The position numbers and the translations under genes were made by a program. From Myxococcales bacterium (lineage in GTDB: Bacteria > Myxococcota_A > UBA9160 > SZUA-336): a DNA stretch of 63,498 nucleotides. Shown one piece after another: positions 25,611 to 34,575 of this stretch; the first letter of the stretch is position 1, and each line of letters starts with the position of its first letter. The stretch covers positions 48,002-111,499 of the forward strand of contig JABSQV010000008.1 in assembly GCA_013215565.1 (NCBI GenBank). The letters run 5' to 3'. The notes under the pieces are model-generated. The model was not told the DNA's origin. It ran no database searches and saw only the letters and a list, made by a program, of their open reading frames with translations.

Positions 25611-25942
25611 GCGCTCGCGCGCCGAGGTCGCCACCGGAAGCGCGCCAGGTCCACGCGTCCGTGCGGCCCGAACTGGACGCCCTCTCGCTCCAGCAGTTCG
25701 CGCTGCAGTTCCCCGGCGTCCGGGCGGGGCGGGAGGCTAATCTCTCCGCGAGCGTTGATCACGCGGTGCCAGGGCAGGTCCGGATCCCGGAGTCGGTGAA
25801 GCGCGTAACCGACCTGGCGCGCGTGCCCGCGCAGTCCAGCGAGCGCCGCGATCTGCCCGTAGGTGGCGACACGACCGCGCGGGATGCGTCGTACGCTCCG
25901 GTAGATCCGGGTATAAGTCTCGGAGCCCCCCGGTCGCTTCAC
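25607..25942 (-). CDS. Alkyltransferase-like protein (ATL; MGMT fold with Trp for Cys)
   Basis: A 111-residue protein equal to the C-terminal DNA-binding domain of O6-methylguanine methyltransferase: VATYGQIAALAGLRGHARQVGYAL supplies the recognition helix and Arg finger. The acceptor motif PCHR reads PWHR at 57-60, so it cannot accept alkyl groups. This is the mark of alkyltransferase-like proteins (Atl1/eAtl/YbaZ), which bind O6-alkylguanine and hand it to nucleotide excision repair. The start is GTG 25942, 10 bases after the hydrolase stop. Its TAG and that of nth share the palindrome CTAG. Confidence 0.93.
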   Translation of the reverse strand: MKRPGGSETYTRIYRSVRRIPRGRVATYGQIAALAGLRGHARQVGYALHRLRDPDLPWHRVINARGEISLPPRPDAGELQRELLEREGVQFGPHGRVDLARFRWRPRRASA

Positions 25943-25952
25943 CGCGCCGCGC

Positions 25953-26900
25953 TCAGCTCCCGAAGTGGCGCTTCAGGAACTGCAGGATGCTCTGGTTCGT
26001 CTCGAACGGCTTTTCTTGCTGTGTCCAGTGGCCGCACGCGGGAATCAGCCGCCTCTCGAGTCCCGGAACGTGGGCTTCCATGCCCTCCGCGAGCGCCGGG
26101 GGCAGGGCGAAGTCGTGCTCGGCCGAAATCATGAGTGCCGGGAGCTCGAGCTTTTGCGGCAGGCCGGCGGACTCTTCCCAGTTTCGATCCATGTTGCGGT
26201 ACCAGTTGATTCCGCCCGTGAACCCGGTCTCTTCGAAGCTGCGCACGAACACCTCGAGATCGTTCGGGCCGAGGAGTGGTGTACCCAGGGGCGGCTCCTC
26301 CGACTCGATGCTGTCTGCCAAGTTCCGCATCTCGCGCCCTGCGATGTCTGCCGGGCGAATGCCTTTGCGCATGAGGCGCTCGAATACGCGGGGCACGTTG
26401 GCCGCAAGTCGGCGATCGGCGTCTCCCAACTTTTGGAAGTGCACGATGTAGTGGTTGTCTCCGGCCGCGGCACGCAGCATCTCGAGCGGGGGCGCGGGTC
26501 CGCGAGGAATGAACGGGGTGTTGATGCCGATCACGCCCGCGGTGCGTCCCGGATGGCGCTGGGCCATGGACCAGACAACCATGCCGCCCCAGTCGTGGCC
26601 ACAGAACACGGCCCGCTCGAGTTCCAGGGCATCGAGCAGACCCGCAAGGTCGCCGGTGAGCTGCTCGAGCGAGTACTGATCGACTGCGTCCGGGCGCGTG
26701 GTCTGCCCGTAGCCGCGTTGATCGGGTGCGATTGCCCGAAAGCCCGCAGCGGCAAGCGCCGGAAGCTGGTAGCGCCACGAGTAGGCAAGCTCCGGAAACC
26801 CGTGCGAGAAGACGACCGGAAAGCCGCTGCCCTGTTCGTAGACGGCCATTCGGATTCCGTTCGTGTCGACGAAATGCGGATCGGGAAATCTCGGGCTCAC
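25953..26900 (-). CDS. Alpha/beta hydrolase, epoxide-hydrolase-like
   Basis: A 315-residue alpha/beta hydrolase of the epoxide hydrolase/haloalkane dehalogenase group. HGFPELAYSW is the oxyanion segment typical of epoxide hydrolases, GHDWGG holds the nucleophilic Asp, and DQRGYGQTTRP is the usual lid-proximal motif. A late ISAEHDFALPP gives the acid and CGHWTQQEKP the His. A Tyr in the lid (NWYRNMDRNW) would activate the epoxide. The start is GTG 26900. It follows the helicase gene by 61 bases and precedes the ATL gene by 10, in one minus-strand run. Substrate unknown. Confidence 0.88.
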   Translation of the reverse strand: MSPRFPDPHFVDTNGIRMAVYEQGSGFPVVFSHGFPELAYSWRYQLPALAAAGFRAIAPDQRGYGQTTRPDAVDQYSLEQLTGDLAGLLDALELERAVFCGHDWGGMVVWSMAQRHPGRTAGVIGINTPFIPRGPAPPLEMLRAAAGDNHYIVHFQKLGDADRRLAANVPRVFERLMRKGIRPADIAGREMRNLADSIESEEPPLGTPLLGPNDLEVFVRSFEETGFTGGINWYRNMDRNWEESAGLPQKLELPALMISAEHDFALPPALAEGMEAHVPGLERRLIPACGHWTQQEKPFETNQSILQFLKRHFGS

Positions 26901-26961
26901 GCGCCGGCTCCTGTCGGTTCCGCATTCTCGCTGCGGGGCGGCAAGCGGTCCAGCGGCTTGC

Positions 26962-29526
26962 TCAGGTTCCGATTCGAAGTAGCCGGAGCAGGGGCCCCTC
27001 CGGGTCGCGGTCCCCCCTCAGGTCGACCCGTGCCTGGAGGCTCCAGTGGTTCTCGTCGTCAGAGTCGAGCAGCACCTGCTGCACCTCCCAGGTATGGCTG
27101 CCGGTCGCGCGGAGCGTGGAGTACTCGCTGAGTCTCGCGCGGCCGTTAAACACGAGGCTCTGGTGCTCCAAATGGAATGGCGCGAGCGCTTCTTCGAAGC
27201 GGGCCTCGCTCCAGAAGTTCGCCGGATCGGGGTGCACGCAGCGGCTGGCTTCCTCGAAATCGGCCGCAGCGAGTGCGCGCACCAGTCGGTGGAGTTCCGC
27301 ACGCACGCGTGCAGCAAAGGCCTTCGGGTGCCGAGCGAGATCTGGCGGAGCTTGCGTGGGCTCAGCCGCGCTCTCGAGACGTTCGGGATCGAGCAGCCGC
27401 TCCCACTCCTCGAGCAGGCTCGAGTCGATCCGGGCCAGCGTATTTCGGAGGTAGGCCAGGATGTCGAACACGCCCTCGGAGCGCGCGCTCTCGGGAACGC
27501 TGCGCGCCAGCGTATTGTGCACCTGGCTCAGATAGCGAAGCAGTACGCCTTCGCTGCGCGCGACCTGGTAGCGGTTCACGAAGCCCGAGAAGCTCGCGTA
27601 GTCCTCGTACATCTCGCGCGCGACCGACTTCGGACGGATGCTCTCGTGCGCCACCCAGGGATGCTTTCCGGCGAAAATCTCGAAGGTCTGGTACGCGAAC
27701 TCGGCGTTCGGCTTCGGGTAGCTGACGTCGTCCACGAGCGCGATCCGTTCCTCGTAGGGAACGCCTTCCGCCTTGAGCCGCGCGATCAGGTCGCCTCTGG
27801 CTCGATCCTCCTGCCTGTAGAGAATCGGGGAAGGGTTTTCCATGATGGATTCGACCACGCTCAGCACGTCGGTCGGGTACTCGGCGGAGTCCGAATCGAG
27901 GGTCGAGACGGCGTCGACCAGGTACAGCGAGAGGGCGTGATGGAGCGAGAAGTCCCGCTGCAGATCGGCGTTGACGCAGACCCGGCGCTGGCCGCGCTCC
28001 GGATCCACGACGACATCGAGAATCCCGGCCCGCCGGAGCGACCGGAATAGCACCGCCGCCTCGCGCCGCAGTCGCTGGCGCGAGCGCTCGCTCTCGTGGC
28101 AGAGGTCGATGAGTTCGATCAGCCCGCGGTAGCCGCTCGTGGATCCTGCGGCCTCGTTTCGCTGTAGCACCTGCACGAGCATCCCGTGCGAGAGGCGAAA
28201 ACGCGAGACCAGCGGCTCGGGCGGGCGCGAGACGAGCTTCTGGAACGTGTCCCGATTCCAGGGAACGTAGCCGCGCGGCGCCTTCCTCTTCTGGGTCCGT
28301 CGCCCGCCCGAGCCACGCGCGCTCTTCTTCTGGTTGACGATCACATGCTCGGGGGCCTGGCAGACCACGCTGCCGTATTCGTCGAACCCCTTCCGGCCGG
28401 CGCGTCCCCCGATCTGCTTGAAGTCGCGGGCGCTCAGCACGCCGACCCGCTCGCCGTCGTACTTGGTGAGCCGCGTGAAGAGCACGGTTCGGATCGGAAT
28501 GTTGACGCCCAACCCGAGGGTGTCGGTGCCACAGATGACTTTGAGCAGCGCCCGCTGGGACAGTTGCTCGACGAGGCGGCGGTACCTGGGAAGCAGCCCC
28601 GCGTGGTGCACGCCGATCCCGTTGCGCAGGAAACGTTGGAATTCCCGCCCGTAGGGACTGTCGAAGCGCGCGCCCTCGATCAGTTGCCCAATCCGGCCCT
28701 TGTCCTCCTTGCTCGAGACCCGGATGCTCGTGAGCGACTGCGCCAACTCCCCGCATTCGCGCTGGGTGAAGTTGACGACGTAGATCGGGGCCTTCCCGTC
28801 GCCGAGGAGTTCCTCGATCGTCTGTTGGATCTGTGTCTCCCGGTACTCGAAGTCGAGCGGCACCGGCCGCTCGTCGGACCAGACGTGGGTCACCTCGCGG
28901 CCGGTCCGTGCCCGCAGCCGTTCCTCGATCTTTCGGGTATCTCCGAGCGTGGCCGACATCAACAGGAACACCGAGCGGGGCAGCGCCAGCAGCGGGAGTT
29001 GCCACGCGATTCCGCGATCCCGGTCGGAGTAGTAGTGGAACTCGTCCATCACCACGTAGTCGGCGCGGGTGTCGTCTCCGAGGCGCAGTGCCATGTTGGC
29101 CAGCACCTCGGCCGTACAGCATAGGATCGGCGCTTCGGGGTTGATGCTGGCGTCCCCGGTCAGCATGCCGACGTCGGCGGCGCCGAAGTCGTCGCAGAGC
29201 GCGAAGAATTTCTCACTCGCGAGTGCCTTGACGGGAGAGGTGTAGAAGGAGCGACGGCCCTCACACATGGCCTTGAAGTGAAGCGCGAGCGCCACCAGGG
29301 ATTTTCCGGATCCGGTGGGGGTGCTGAGGACCACGTGGCGCTCTGCCATGAGTTCCAGCAGCGCCTCTTCCTGGGCCGGATAGGGCTCGAGGCCGAGGTC
29401 TGTGAGCCATTCGAGAAACAGCGACAGGATCAGGTCGGGGTCGGAACTCCCTCCGGGGGGGATTCGGTCGCCCAGGGGCCGGGGGGCCGCGCCCGGCGGG
29501 GATTCGGCATCGCGGAGTTCGCTCAT
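26962..29526 (-). CDS. Ski2-like DEAD/DEAH-box RNA helicase with DUF3516
   Basis: An 854-residue superfamily 2 helicase. Walker A is TPTGSGKS (69-76), motif II VMDEFHYYSDRD, motif III LLMSATLGDTRK; helicase-C motifs follow in TDTLGLGVNIPIRTV and FKQIGGRAGRKG. The ~400-residue C-terminal part (for example GKHPWVAHESIRPKSVAREM and SGFVNRYQVARSEGVLLRYL) matches the DUF3516 domain, a known partner of such helicases in actinobacteria and myxobacteria. ATG 29526 fits best, since the frame upstream is antisense-like. A role in RNA turnover or ribosome biogenesis is likely. It lies 73 bases downstream of the antiporter gene. Confidence 0.93.
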   Translation of the reverse strand: MSELRDAESPPGAAPRPLGDRIPPGGSSDPDLILSLFLEWLTDLGLEPYPAQEEALLELMAERHVVLSTPTGSGKSLVALALHFKAMCEGRRSFYTSPVKALASEKFFALCDDFGAADVGMLTGDASINPEAPILCCTAEVLANMALRLGDDTRADYVVMDEFHYYSDRDRGIAWQLPLLALPRSVFLLMSATLGDTRKIEERLRARTGREVTHVWSDERPVPLDFEYRETQIQQTIEELLGDGKAPIYVVNFTQRECGELAQSLTSIRVSSKEDKGRIGQLIEGARFDSPYGREFQRFLRNGIGVHHAGLLPRYRRLVEQLSQRALLKVICGTDTLGLGVNIPIRTVLFTRLTKYDGERVGVLSARDFKQIGGRAGRKGFDEYGSVVCQAPEHVIVNQKKSARGSGGRRTQKRKAPRGYVPWNRDTFQKLVSRPPEPLVSRFRLSHGMLVQVLQRNEAAGSTSGYRGLIELIDLCHESERSRQRLRREAAVLFRSLRRAGILDVVVDPERGQRRVCVNADLQRDFSLHHALSLYLVDAVSTLDSDSAEYPTDVLSVVESIMENPSPILYRQEDRARGDLIARLKAEGVPYEERIALVDDVSYPKPNAEFAYQTFEIFAGKHPWVAHESIRPKSVAREMYEDYASFSGFVNRYQVARSEGVLLRYLSQVHNTLARSVPESARSEGVFDILAYLRNTLARIDSSLLEEWERLLDPERLESAAEPTQAPPDLARHPKAFAARVRAELHRLVRALAAADFEEASRCVHPDPANFWSEARFEEALAPFHLEHQSLVFNGRARLSEYSTLRATGSHTWEVQQVLLDSDDENHWSLQARVDLRGDRDPEGPLLRLLRIGT

Positions 29527-29599
29527 GCGACTCTGGACTCTAGCCCGCTCCCCTGCCGGAGGGGAGCATGTGGGCGGGGAGCGCCCGCTCTTTGGCCTG

Positions 29600-30568
29600 C
29601 TATCCGCCGATGGTTCGCATCCCAATGTAGGCGAGGTAGAGCACGAGCAGCACGCCGGCCTCGGCGCGGATGAGGGCGCCCCGCCGGTCGAGCGAGAACA
29701 GCAGCAGCAGCAGCGATAGGAGTCCGACCGCGAGCAGGTCGTAGATCCCGTCGGGCGGGATCGGGATCGGGATCGTGGTGGCGGTGAGGCCTCCCACCAG
29801 CAACAGGTTCAGGATGTTCGAGCCCACCACGTTCCCGATCGCGACCTCGGTCTGCCGGCGCGCGAGGGCGACGAGCGAGGTGGCGAGTTCGGGCAGGCTG
29901 GTCCCGACCGCGACCAGCGTGAGCCCGATCACGGCCTCGGAAATCCCGAATCCGGCCGCGAGCGAGACCGAGCTCGCCACTGTGATTTCGGCCCCGATCA
30001 CCAGGCCCACGAGCCCGAGCCCGACCCAGAGCAGCGACTTTTTCCTACTGCGGCGCTGCTCGGCGCGTGCTGGTCTGCTCTCTGGACCGGCGGTGCGCTC
30101 GCGCTGGACCTCGTTCCAGGTGTAGTAGACGAACACGCTAAAGATCAGCAGCAGGATCAAGCCGTCGGCACGTCCGTACGCATTCGGCTGTCCCGAGAGC
30201 AGCTCGTCGAGCGCCAGCACCAGGGCGGCCGCCGTCGCGAGAAGCATCATCGGGATTTCGCGGGTCACGATTTGGCGCTTGACCTCGAAGGGCCGGATCA
30301 GCGCCGTCGCAGCCAGGATCAGGCCGATGTTGGCGAGGTTCGAGCCCATGATGTTCCCGAACGCGAGTTCGCCGCTTCCGCTCCAGGCCGCCGTAAGGTT
30401 GGTCGTGAGCTCGGGCGCGCTGGTCCCAAATGCAACGACCGTGAGCCCGATCGTGAGCGGCGAGATGCCGAGCGTGCGTGCCAGCGCGGAGGCGCCGCTC
30501 ACCAGGAAATGCCCACCCCCGAGCAGCAGCCCGAGGCCGAGCACGAGCCCGGCGGCATCGAGAATCAT
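29600..30568 (-). CDS. Calcium/sodium antiporter (CaCA family, YrbG-like)
   Basis: A 322-residue polytopic membrane protein with the two inverted alpha-repeats of Na+/Ca2+ exchangers: GTSAPELTTNL with GNIMGSNLANI in the first half and GTSLPELATSL with GNVVGSNILNL in the second. The acidic Glu in each PEL is the ion-binding residue. About ten helices span the inner membrane, with a basic cytoplasmic loop (RPARAEQRRSRKK) between the halves. It is coupled to the upstream methyltransferase gene through ATGA (ATG 30568). Confidence 0.95.
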   Translation of the reverse strand: MILDAAGLVLGLGLLLGGGHFLVSGASALARTLGISPLTIGLTVVAFGTSAPELTTNLTAAWSGSGELAFGNIMGSNLANIGLILAATALIRPFEVKRQIVTREIPMMLLATAAALVLALDELLSGQPNAYGRADGLILLLIFSVFVYYTWNEVQRERTAGPESRPARAEQRRSRKKSLLWVGLGLVGLVIGAEITVASSVSLAAGFGISEAVIGLTLVAVGTSLPELATSLVALARRQTEVAIGNVVGSNILNLLLVGGLTATTIPIPIPPDGIYDLLAVGLLSLLLLLFSLDRRGALIRAEAGVLLVLYLAYIGMRTIGG

Positions 30569-31224
30569 GCGGCGCCGGGGAGGCTTTCGTCGCTTCTCCT
30601 CGCGACGACGACCCAGAGCGGGTCTGCACCCGCGGGAGAGCGATCCAGCAACTCGGGCCGCTGGTAGCCGCCCGCGCGCTCCAGGTAGTTCGCGAGTAGT
30701 CGCATGCGGTCCTCGGGCCCGAGCGCCTGCCAGACCTGGACGGCCTTGGTGGGAAACAGACGATGCGAGGTCGCGATCAGGTGAAGGCCCCCGGGCGAGA
30801 GCACCCGGCGGACCGAGGTGAAGACCTCGACCGGCCGAATCAAGTACTGCACCGAAACGGCGTTCACGACCGCGTCGAAGCTCTGGTCGGGGTAGGGCAG
30901 CTCCGGGTCGGAGTTCAGGTCATGTACGCAGCGTTCGTCGAGCCGGGGGTTCCGGTCCAGTTCCTGGCGGTTCATTCCGAGCCCCGCGACCCGCGCGTAG
31001 CGGACTTCGGACGGCAGGTGCGAAACCCAGGACGACATCAGATCGAGCACCCGGGCGCCCGCCGGAAGCAGCTCCCGGTAGAGCTCGGTGAGGGCCTCGA
31101 TGGTGGCGTCGTCGATGTGGGTGACGAGTCGCGGCTCGCGGTAGAAGAGCGGGTCCGGCGACTCGTCGACACGCCGGAAGAGTTCCGGTCGGAGTTCTGG
31201 CTGATTCCGGTCCCCTCCCTGCAT
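30565..31224 (-). CDS. SAM-dependent methyltransferase (class I fold)
   Basis: A 219-residue protein with class-I methyltransferase elements. The SAM-binding loop is degenerate (ARVLDLMSSWVSHLP), followed by the acidic strand end GLGMNRQELDRNP, the motif QSFDAVVNAVSVQYL (motif IV region) and LSPGGLHLIATSHR. I start it at ATG 31224 (MQGGDRNQPELRP); the longer frame lacks family similarity and would run into the divergent nadE promoter. The motif I Gly residues are replaced by Met-Ser-Ser-Trp, as in a recognised DUF-like subgroup near ubiquinone methyltransferases. Substrate unknown. Heads the minus-strand run with the antiporter and helicase. Confidence 0.8.
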   Translation of the reverse strand: MQGGDRNQPELRPELFRRVDESPDPLFYREPRLVTHIDDATIEALTELYRELLPAGARVLDLMSSWVSHLPSEVRYARVAGLGMNRQELDRNPRLDERCVHDLNSDPELPYPDQSFDAVVNAVSVQYLIRPVEVFTSVRRVLSPGGLHLIATSHRLFPTKAVQVWQALGPEDRMRLLANYLERAGGYQRPELLDRSPAGADPLWVVVARRSDESLPGAA

Positions 31225-31397
31225 CAGGTGCCGCAGCATCCCCGATCGCGCGCGGTTCGTCGAGCAGCCCGGCCTGCGCGTGAGGCCGTCCGCGAACCGG
31301 AGCCCCGCGATCCCGAAGCCGGGCTCCGCGAGGCCTCGCCCGTCCGATCCCGGCGCCTTTGCGCGATCGGGCTTCATGGCCGATCCTCGGTCCCGGA

Positions 31398-33050
31398 ATG
31401 CGGCTCGCAATCGCTCAGATCAACACCACCCTGGGGGATTTCGAGGGGAACCTCGGCCGGGTACGTGCGGGCGTGGAGCGCGCGCGCGAGGCCGGTGCTG
31501 ACCTGATCATCTTCCCCGAACTCGCCACCTGCGGCTATCCGCCGATGGATCTGCTGGAGCGGCCGAGCTTTCTGCGGGAACAGGAGCGGATTCTGAACGC
31601 GGTTCGTGAACTAGCGCACGGCATCGCGATCGTGATCGGGGCCGTCGTTCCGGCGCCGGGGACGGAGTGGATTCGGCCGCTCGCAAACGCGGCCGTGGCG
31701 CTCGTCGAGGGGCGAGTTGCGCACGTGCAGGCCAAGACCCTGCTCCCGACCTACGATGTCTTCGACGAGGCTCGCTACTTCCAGCCGGCGGCCGAGCGCC
31801 GGCCCTGGGATTTCGCCGGCCACCGGATCGGCCTGGCGATCTGCGAGGACGTCTGGAGCGGCAGTTACTGGGGCCAGGACCGCCCCTATCCGATCGACCC
31901 GGTTGCGGAACTGGTCGGGGCCGGGGCGGAACTGATCCTGACGGTTTCGGCCTCACCCTGGCAGCAGCGAAAGATCGAGCTTCGAGACGCGTTCCTGACC
32001 GATGCCGCGCGGCGCCACGGCGTGCCCTTCGTCTTCTGCAACCTGGTGGGTGGAAACGACGAGTTGATCTTCGACGGTGCGAGCCTGGTGGCCGATCGTG
32101 ACGGCCGTGTGGTCCACCGGCTGGCGCGCTTCGAGGAAGATTTCGGCGTCGTGGATCCATTCGAATCCGGGCGCCCGGAAGTCCCGGAGCTGGAGGCGGC
32201 CGACGCGTTGCTGGAGCGTGCGCTGACCCTGGGGGTGCGGGACTACCTGCACAAACTCGACCTGCCGACCGCCGTGATCGGGCTGTCGGGCGGGATCGAC
32301 TCGGCCGTCACCGCGCACCTGGCCGCCCTGGCACTCGGCCCGGAGAATGTGACCGGGATCTTGATGCCCGGACCCTTCTCGTCGGATCACAGCCTCTCCG
32401 ACGCGCACTCGCTCGCCGTTTCGCTCGGCATCGTGACGCACACGGTGCGGATCGATACCATTTACAAGGACTTCCTCTCCGAGTTCGCGGCGCTCTTCGG
32501 CCCCGAGAAGAACTACGGTTTGACGCAGGAGAACATCCAGGCCCGGATCCGGGGGGCGCTGCTGATGGCGGTGAGCAACCGCGAGGGCCGGATCGTGCTC
32601 GCCACCGGCAACAAGAGCGAACTCTCGATGGGCTACACGACGCTTTACGGGGATCTCGTGGGCGGCCTCGCCGTCCTCGGCGACGTACTCAAGCGCGACG
32701 TCTATCGGCTCGCCCGGCGCGCGAACGCGGACGGTGAGCGGATCCCGGAATCCTCGATCCGCAAGCCCCCGTCGGCTGAACTCGCGCCCGATCAGAAGGA
32801 TTCGGATTCGCTGCCCTCCTACGAGGTGCTCGATGCGATTCTGGAGCAGGCGGTTGAGCAGGGACGCTCGGCCGACGAGATCGAGGCTCCGCCCGGGGTT
32901 GACGCCGACACGGTGGCGTGGGTGTTGCGGCAGCTCGACCTGAACGAGTACAAGCGCCGGCAGGCGCCCGTGGTGCTGCGCGTGAGCGGCAAGGCGTTCG
33001 GGAGCGGACGCCGGATTCCGATCGTGCAGCGGACAGGCTCGGGCGCATGA
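31398..33050 (+). CDS. nadE: Glutamine-dependent NAD+ synthetase
   Basis: A 550-residue two-domain enzyme. The N-terminal nitrilase-like glutaminase has Glu in DLIIFPELATCGYPP, Lys in QAKTLLPTYDVFDEARYF and the catalytic Cys149 in LAICEDVWSG. The C-terminal synthetase has the PP-loop SGGIDSAV (297-304), ATGNKSELSMGYTTLYGD and IRKPPSAELAPDQKDSDSLP. It makes NAD+ from deamido-NAD+, ATP and glutamine. ATG 31398 fits the family start MRLAIAQIN. A divergent methyltransferase gene lies 173 bases away. Coupled by ATGA to the next gene. Confidence 0.96.
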   Translation: MRLAIAQINTTLGDFEGNLGRVRAGVERAREAGADLIIFPELATCGYPPMDLLERPSFLREQERILNAVRELAHGIAIVIGAVVPAPGTEWIRPLANAAVALVEGRVAHVQAKTLLPTYDVFDEARYFQPAAERRPWDFAGHRIGLAICEDVWSGSYWGQDRPYPIDPVAELVGAGAELILTVSASPWQQRKIELRDAFLTDAARRHGVPFVFCNLVGGNDELIFDGASLVADRDGRVVHRLARFEEDFGVVDPFESGRPEVPELEAADALLERALTLGVRDYLHKLDLPTAVIGLSGGIDSAVTAHLAALALGPENVTGILMPGPFSSDHSLSDAHSLAVSLGIVTHTVRIDTIYKDFLSEFAALFGPEKNYGLTQENIQARIRGALLMAVSNREGRIVLATGNKSELSMGYTTLYGDLVGGLAVLGDVLKRDVYRLARRANADGERIPESSIRKPPSAELAPDQKDSDSLPSYEVLDAILEQAVEQGRSADEIEAPPGVDADTVAWVLRQLDLNEYKRRQAPVVLRVSGKAFGSGRRIPIVQRTGSGA

Positions 33051-34531
33051 GCCGAAGCGAGAAGCGCGCGCGCGGTCCCTTTGGGCTGGGGCCCGGGCTG
33101 CGGCTCGGAGTGGGGTTCGGCGCGAGCCTGGCGTTCGCGTGCGCGCTCTCGGTCGAGCGACCGCCCGAAGCGCGCGATTCGGATCCGCGTGCGGAGACCC
33201 CGCAGGCCCCGGAGGACGGTTTTGCCGCGCTGCGCATCACGACGGCGCGGATTCGGGGCCTCGAGTTCCTGGAGCCCGTGGCGATTCACGAGGTCGCGCG
33301 CGACGACGTATTGGAACTGGTTCGTTTCGAACTCGAGGAGGCCCAGCCCGCGAGCTACGCGGAAGCTTCCCGCGATGCCTACGCCGCACTGGGCGTGCTG
33401 CCGGTCGACATCGACCTGATCGACACCTGGCTCCGCCTGCACCACGAACAGCTGATCGGAATGTACAGTCCGAGCCGCCGCGCCATGTTCGTGGTGGCCC
33501 AACCTGCGCAACCCGACGGCTACGCAGCCGAGGTCACGGTCACGCACGAGATGATTCACGCCCTGCAGCACCAGCACTTCGAGCAGACGGTGGCCCTGCT
33601 GCGCGGGCTTCGCCGCAACGACGACGTGCTCACGGGGATTTCGGCCGCGATGGAGGGCGATGCCTTCCTGTCGATGTTCGCGGGTTCTTCCGGGCCGGTC
33701 TTCAAGCGCTCGCTGGAGACCGCGAAGCGGCTGCGGCGGGGAATGCTGGTCGAACTCAGCGATCCCACCGGAAATCTCGCGTTGGTGCCGCGGCTGCTGC
33801 GCGTGTCGCTCGTTTTTCCCTACGCCCACGGCGTGGTGATCGCGGCCCGCGCATACGGGGGCGAGTCCTGCTCGTCGTGGCTTCCGGTCGAACTCTGGGC
33901 GCCGGCCTGGTGCCGCGGCAACCGGGGGCTCGACCGCATGCTCGAGAGTCCTCCGCTCTCGTCCGGGCGCGTACTGTTCCCGGATCAGCGCGTGAGCGTC
34001 GAGTTCCTGGATCTCCCGCTCGACGCCCTCAGCGCGCAGCTCCGGGGCCGCGGCTGCACGCAGGTCTTCGACAACGTCGTGGGCTCGATGACGCTCGGGG
34101 TTTTGCTCGAAGACTTCCGTGCACCCGACGCCGAGATCGAGGCGTTGCTGCCCGCGTGGCGCGGCGACCGCTTCGCCTACCTGACTTGCCCCGAAAGCCG
34201 CGAGTTCGCCTGGCTCAGCCGCTGGGACACCGCGGAGTCCGCACAGCGCTTCGCGCGCGTCTACGCCTCGATTGCGCCGGCGCTCGCCGCAGACAGGCTC
34301 AGCGCGCCGCCCCGGGTTCACACGGCCGGCCGGAGCGCCCTGGTGCTGACCCAGGGCCTGAGCGCGGCTCGAGATCGGATTCTCGCGGGAACCGAGACCC
34401 GTGCGTACGAGAGCTTTCGCGACTGGGTCGAGGACGATTGCTTTCCGGAGTCTCCGTGTCCGGCCGCGGCGGACGTGATTGTGCGCGCAGCCGTTCCCGG
34501 GCTCAGCCCGGGGGACGCCTCGCCTGAATGA
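33047..34531 (+). CDS. Exported/membrane-tethered HEXXH-motif protein, function unknown
   Basis: A 494-residue protein with an N-terminal hydrophobic segment after a basic start (LGVGFGASLAFACALSV), so probably exported or anchored; the Cys in FACAL might be lipidated. VTVTHEMIHALQHQHF contains the zinc-binding HEMIH at 167-171, followed ~35 residues later by AAMEGDAF, which could supply the Glu ligand of a gluzincin-type site. The rest lacks recognisable domains. I infer a metallopeptidase-like protein, but neither activity nor substrate is known. ATG 33047 overlaps the nadE stop (ATGA), an odd partner for a peptidase-like gene. Confidence 0.65.
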   Translation: MSRSEKRARGPFGLGPGLRLGVGFGASLAFACALSVERPPEARDSDPRAETPQAPEDGFAALRITTARIRGLEFLEPVAIHEVARDDVLELVRFELEEAQPASYAEASRDAYAALGVLPVDIDLIDTWLRLHHEQLIGMYSPSRRAMFVVAQPAQPDGYAAEVTVTHEMIHALQHQHFEQTVALLRGLRRNDDVLTGISAAMEGDAFLSMFAGSSGPVFKRSLETAKRLRRGMLVELSDPTGNLALVPRLLRVSLVFPYAHGVVIAARAYGGESCSSWLPVELWAPAWCRGNRGLDRMLESPPLSSGRVLFPDQRVSVEFLDLPLDALSAQLRGRGCTQVFDNVVGSMTLGVLLEDFRAPDAEIEALLPAWRGDRFAYLTCPESREFAWLSRWDTAESAQRFARVYASIAPALAADRLSAPPRVHTAGRSALVLTQGLSAARDRILAGTETRAYESFRDWVEDDCFPESPCPAAADVIVRAAVPGLSPGDASPE

Positions 34532-34575
34532 GGCGCGATGTGCAGGCGCCCGGGCGCCTGCAGGAGGATCAAAGC

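Noticed and set aside
34528-34575. ATG 34528 as start of the DUF4345 gene
   Set aside because: It adds an unrelated hydrophilic leader; TTG 34576 has a better-spaced GGAGG and begins at the first membrane helix.
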